This document shows positions 60,140-64,000 of a stretch of 64,000 nucleotides of DNA, piece after piece. The stretch lies in assembly GCA_009823505.1 (NCBI GenBank), contig VZQC01012278.1, positions 167,912 to 231,911 of the forward strand, read 5' to 3'. The notes under the pieces are model-generated. The model searched no databases, had not been told where the DNA came from, and saw nothing but the letters and a program-made list of their open reading frames with translations. The position numbers and the translations under genes were made by a program. Every line of letters begins with the position of its first letter. The first letter of the stretch is position 1. The stretch is from Rhizomys pruinosus. Taxonomy: Eukaryota; Chordata; Mammalia; Rodentia; Spalacidae.

Positions 60140-60510
60140 TGTTGAGAACCCCCGGCCTTCACGTAAATAGGTTGGCAGCCTACCACAAAAACAATGTGTG
60201 CTGGTACCACGCCCTAAGATGGCGCCGACTTCCTGAGTCCTAGAACAACAAGTCCGCTTCCTGCATTGCAAACTGCGCATGACTACTCTACCCATGCTCT
60301 TAGCTCCTGCCTTAGCATGCTAATGAGGAATCGAGTCAGCCTGCACCTAATCCAGAGCATACACGAACCCTCTAGACTGCTATATAAACAGCACCCTTGC
60401 TCCATTGCGGGGTCCTTCTCACAAAAGAGCTTGCACAATAACAATATGCCTGCAGAAGAGAATCCGTTGTCCGCGTGAAGTTCTTGCCGGCGAGACTGCT
60501 GCGCGTGACA
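60140..60510 (+). mobile_element. IAP-like (ERV class II) 5' LTR
   Basis: The 371-bp segment starts TGTTGAGAACC and ends GCGTGACA, with TG...CA ends. It has an AAGATGGCGCCGACTTCC block and an ACTGCGCATGACTACT word as in intracisternal A-particle LTRs, and CTATATAAACAGC as TATA box at 60379-60391. A CTTGCACAATAACAATATGCC stretch stands where the poly(A) signal is expected, with AATAAC instead of AATAAA. A primer binding site follows two bases later. Confidence 0.88.
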
Positions 60511-60512
60511 AG

Positions 60513-60530
60513 TGGTGCCGAAATCCGGGC
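60513..60530 (+). promoter_or_regulatory. Retroviral primer binding site, tRNA-Phe type
   Basis: TGGTGCCGAAATCCGGGC matches the tRNA-Phe type site used by IAP elements at 16 of 18 positions (by recall). It lies right behind the LTR, which fixes the LTR as a 5' LTR. Confidence 0.82.
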
Positions 60531-61255
60531 CCGGTGAACCTGACATCGCTGGCGCCGAGAGGACCCTTCGACTTCCAAAGTGGATGCAGAACTGTGCTCA
60601 GGTTGTAACTTTTATAAATTAGTTCTGGGATATAGCTGTTTCTCTGACGATTAGAGGGTTGGAAGCTTGCCTAATTATTTTTTTGGCTGTTGTAATTGAT
60701 CCTTGTACCATTGTTTACTCTCTCTGCTGGGAAGATCAAAACTGTAAAAGAAAAATTTAGGGAAGGACAACAAGCCCTGGCGGACCTTCAGGAAAGCATG
60801 GTCAGAAACAGAACGGAGTGAAAGGTTAAATGCACATTCAAAGAAAAAAGAGGATGCTGAGCGAGGTTATTAATAAAGGTACCTTAAACCCATTTAGAGA
60901 CCACAAGCCCTGACATTAAGTGATTCAGATTCCAATGAGGATTACCGCCATCTGAGGAGGAGGAAATAGAGGAGGTAGCAGCCCGGTACAAAAATGACAC
61001 CTTTCGGCCCCGCCCGGCGAAAGAAGAAAGGAAAAGGTTTTAAAAACTGAAATAAAACAGGTCCCACTAGCTCTCACGCACACACCTGTACCGTATCCCC
61101 GTGACTGGCATCCTGTCTCAAGGGGGCAAAGCTGTTCCCCTCCGGCCAGTACAGAAGGGTGACCATTTAGGTTGAACTGGACCCTTTGGCTGAGAGATAG
61201 GCCATCATCATTGGCCCTCCCAGGCGTATCAGGGGCATCAAACCATGCAGCAGTT
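60531..61255 (+). pseudogene. IAP-like leader and gag debris
   Basis: After the primer site come a leader and short, out-of-frame gag-like pieces. These include an acidic Glu-rich stretch near 60938-60980 and a Pro/Arg/Asp/Trp-type stretch near 61080-61130 of the kind found before the capsid. Stops and shifts break every frame. Sequence past about 61255 is not recognisably viral and no 3' LTR is present, so most of the provirus is deleted. It cannot encode a particle protein. Confidence 0.65.
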
Positions 61256-62080
61256 TGATTATACATTTGAACACATTCTGAGCTGTCATTTATATTACTT
61301 ACCTTATGGAAGCACAAGCTGCCACTTAATATGAAGCTTCTATTTTTATTAATGCTAGCTAGTTCTATATCTAAAGTGGCAGAGGGTAGGAACATTTCAG
61401 AAATTGTTTGAAATTTTGTCTTAATTTCAACCTAAAATTCATTTAATACTATTTTATACACTCATGTGAAAAAAGTTTTAAATCAAACAGAATTTCTAAC
61501 AATAAAATCCAAAGTTACACAGATTTAATAGTTACATGCTGAGGAATGACATTAGGAAAATATTGAAAGTCTTTGCTTTTTTTAAAGGATGTTTCTATCC
61601 TAGCAAAAAGAATAGGTTGTCTAATAAAAACATTGTATTTATTAATATACCATGGTTTCAAATCTGAGTCAAATCATTTCAGGCAATGTGTGTTGATGTT
61701 GTGTGGCACGATGGCATGTGCATTAAAAGTATACATGTAGTTTGTTCAGAAGCATGGCTGTAGGGAAGTCATGAAATACAGCACAAGTGAGTGCTGCCTG
61801 AAACACTGAGATTAATATTACTGATGTTTTAATTTATTTTGGTCCTTATGCATTGAGAAATGTTTTATAGTTGCTAAATTTTTCAGAGCCTTCACACTTA
61901 GTTAAAGACCATCATTTAAGAGGCTGTGTTCTCAGTGACCAAATGTAAACTTTGCTCATTATAATACTAATTAAATTTATTTTGCTTACATTTGTAAAAT
62001 AGAGTATTTACAACCTTAGTTTATCTCTCACTAAGTACCAATGCACCATTCATAAAGAACCCCAGACTGCTCAGAGGTAA
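61256..62080. other. AT-rich non-coding DNA
   Basis: Nothing recognised. Confidence 0.45.
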
Positions 62081-62082
62081 AA

Positions 62083-62258
62083 ACTCCTGCTGCTAATCCT
62101 GAAGGGCTGATGCTGCCAAGCCAGAAGACCTGAGTTGATTCCTTGGTTCCACTTGATATAGGGAGAGAACTGACTCCCACTGTTGTCCTCTGCCATGCCT
62201 TCATGCACCATGTAATGCAGGTGCACACACACACACGCGCACACACAACAGTATAAAA
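62083..62258 (+). mobile_element. B3 SINE, old, ending in (CA)n
   Basis: B3 words in order: GCTGCTAATCC, AAGCCAGAAGACCTGAGTTGATTCC, GGGAGAGAACTGACTCCCACTGTTGTCCTCTG, then a (CA)n tail at 62223-62248. Confidence 0.75.
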
Positions 62259-63285
62259 AAGTGAAACAAAAAGAACCTTAGAGTACTCTTGAGTTTTTGT
62301 AACCCATTTCTTGACCTCTCAATACAAGAAGCTTAAGTGCCCCCCCCAACTACCACCTTAAAACCAGTTCCATAGGGAACATTGAAAATATCCAGACAAG
62401 GTCCATGAATGCAGATGACCAAGTTTGTGATATCTACCATCTGGATTTTTCATCTTTGTGTCCGTAATATACGTGTTCACATGTGTAAATTTGTGTTTGC
62501 ACACACGTGTTCACATGTGTGAATTTGGGTACATGCACGCCATGGCATATGCATGGAGGTCAGAAGACAGCTTCAGGGGTCTGTCCATTCCTTTCTTGTT
62601 TGAGGGAGGGTCTCGTATTCACAGCTGTGTACACAAAGCTAGTTGACTCTGGAGCCTTTGGTGATTCCTCTCTCACCAACTTTCATCTCACTTAAGAAGT
62701 AAGAGATGTGTGCTACCCTGTCTGATTTTTACATGGATTTTTGGATTCATGTCTTAATGATTTCATGGCAAGCATTTTATCTACTGAACTATTTCCCTAG
62801 CCCTTACCTAAAATTATGTTTTGGAGTTTATAACATACATTTAAAAGTATTGTTTAACAAATTTACTGAGCATACTGTCCAAGTGAAAAATTTGTTTTTC
62901 CCCCGACATGATCTATTACTTTTCTTTCAATAAATTCTTTTTTAATCAGCAAATAATTATCCTTGTCATTATTCCTTTAATTTAATTATTCTCCCCTACC
63001 AATCATACAATGAATCCATAACTTTTACATTTGTTTCACTTGATTTTATTCTGGATTATTGTCAACTTTTTATTTGAGTTATTTAATTCTGCTTTGTTCT
63101 ACTCACATGTTTCCCCAATACTACCTTCATAATTTGAAAAGCAAACTATTTTGACAACAAAGGCCAAATTTTCCCTCATGTACTCATTTCTCTAGTAAAG
63201 TTCATAAAATTGGCAATGTATAATGCATATTAACCATACCTAATATTCACTATAAAAATATAGAAAGCAGAGTGTGTGTCCCTTG
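62259..63285. other. Non-coding DNA, one possible old SINE
   Basis: Around 62530-62720, words such as ATGGAGGTCAGAAGACAGCTTC and GAGGGAGGGTCTCG suggest an ancient reverse SINE, too diverged to name. No gene is seen in the remainder. Confidence 0.4.
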
Positions 63286-63289
63286 ATAA

Positions 63290-63600
63290 GAATCCTATAT
63301 TAAATCTCACTCCACCCAGGGCTTTGTAACCATTGCAGAAGAGGGGGCAGAGAGATTGTAGGAACCAGGAGTTGTGGATGATCACAAGGAAACTGAATTT
63401 TCCAGGTGGCTGGGGACTTGCTCATATGAATTTATGGCAATGGAGAAGCGTGCACAAGAGCCATGCAAGCTCAAACCAGACAAAATTCCAGCATAGAATT
63501 TGGGAACTGGGAAGCAAGGCCACAACATTAGCTGAGGAACTATTGGTAGCTGAGCACTGGTGGGCAAGGAAAAATTGATTTTATTTAAGGGAGTGAAGCT
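63290..63600 (+). mobile_element. L1 3' UTR remnant
   Basis: CCCAGGGCTTTGTAACCATTGCAGAAGAGGGGGCAGAGAGATTGTAGGA, then GATGATCACAAGGAAACTG and CTCAAACCAGACAAAATTCCAGCAT. The same family as 7310-7690 and 2550-3065. Confidence 0.75.
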
Positions 63601-63739
63601 TGATAGGCTGAACAGGCTCTAGTGGATGAACTCATGCCAAGGGACATCCAGGGGCAAAAATTTGACTCGGTAGGCTGTAACATATATGACAGAATTCATA
63701 ACATCTCTTGAGTGGACTATTGATGCCTTTAATTCCGAC

Positions 63740-64000
63740 CAGCAGAAATAAATCACCTCTAGCTCGTTCTTCTCAATGCGGTTTATTCAGGCCTTTTACA
63801 GTATTTTTACTTCCTTTTTTCTTCTTCTTGTTCTTCCTCCCCCCAAGACCAGAAAGTCCCTCTATTTATCCACCTTCCCAGCCCAGGTTGCGTGGCCTCA
63901 GTCTATTGGTATCATCTGGCCTGATCTTGTATACAGGGTGCACCTGCACAGCTCAAACGGTGAGCGTGGCTTTACTTTGAGGTAGGAGGGAATCAGGTGT
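63740..64000 (-). mobile_element. Possible LTR, reverse, cut by window edge
   Basis: Read on the minus strand, a GGATAAATAGAGGGAC TATA-like site (near 63868) is followed about 80 bases later by CTGAATAAACCGCATTGAG (near 63785), an LTR-like spacing of promoter and poly(A) signal. It is incomplete at the window edge, and I see no defined TG...CA end. Confidence 0.4.

Noticed and set aside
60925..61395. 156-codon minus-strand frame
   Set aside because: It lies antisense to IAP-like gag debris and has no recognisable domain.

Overview
The window is nuclear DNA of a muroid rodent, probably a cricetid. The evidence is the SINE set (B1, B2, ID, B3 and B4-like elements with A-rich tails and target-site duplications), rodent-type L1 elements with tandem 5' UTR monomers, an IAP-like LTR, and CpG-rich B2 copies whose consensus differs from house mouse. 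No intact, expressed-looking protein gene is present. Apart from dispersed repeats the recognisable gene material is pseudogenic: three copies of a FAM47-family gene, two copies of a processed kinectin (KTN1) pseudogene, a TMEM47 exon-1-like pseudogene, and a mitochondrial insertion (NUMT) present twice. FAM47 and TMEM47 are neighbours on the mammalian X (human Xp21.1), so an X-linked, L1-rich location is likely.

Layout. 1-8750: single-copy or very old DNA with scattered SINEs, microsatellites, two L1 3' UTR remnants and an L1 ORF2 tail. 8751-15995: a 5'-complete but rearranged L1 (two-plus promoter monomers, ORF1, an unexplained 0.5 kb insert, a 33-bp perfect inverted repeat, a second partial ORF1, then ORF2). 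15996-51261: an array of four related blocks. U1 is 8751-24860, U2 is 24861-31940, U3 is 31941-44318 and U4 is 44319-51261. Each carries L1 pieces, a composite B1/B2 SINE and a common flank; U1, U3 and U4 end in a FAM47 copy. U1 and U4 carry the NUMT. U2 and U3 instead carry the kinectin pseudogene and extra B2 insertions. 51262-51860 is an assembly gap of N. 51861-64000: SINE-rich DNA, two copies of an L1-like 3' region (one with a twin-priming-like inversion), the TMEM47 pseudogene, an IAP-like 5' LTR with primer binding site and gag-region debris, a possible second LTR at the right edge, and old L1/B3 remnants.

Sequence quality varies sharply. Long stretches, mainly about 9.2-20.7 kb, 24.9-31.9 kb and 34.5-41.6 kb, show scattered one-base insertions and deletions relative to clean copies of the same sequence a few kilobases away. 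Clean and noisy stretches meet at matching points inside L1, and a lone N sits at the U3/U4 junction. Part of the array, and many frameshifts within it, may therefore come from gap filling with uncorrected long reads. No CRISPR array, operon or bacterial-type system is present.
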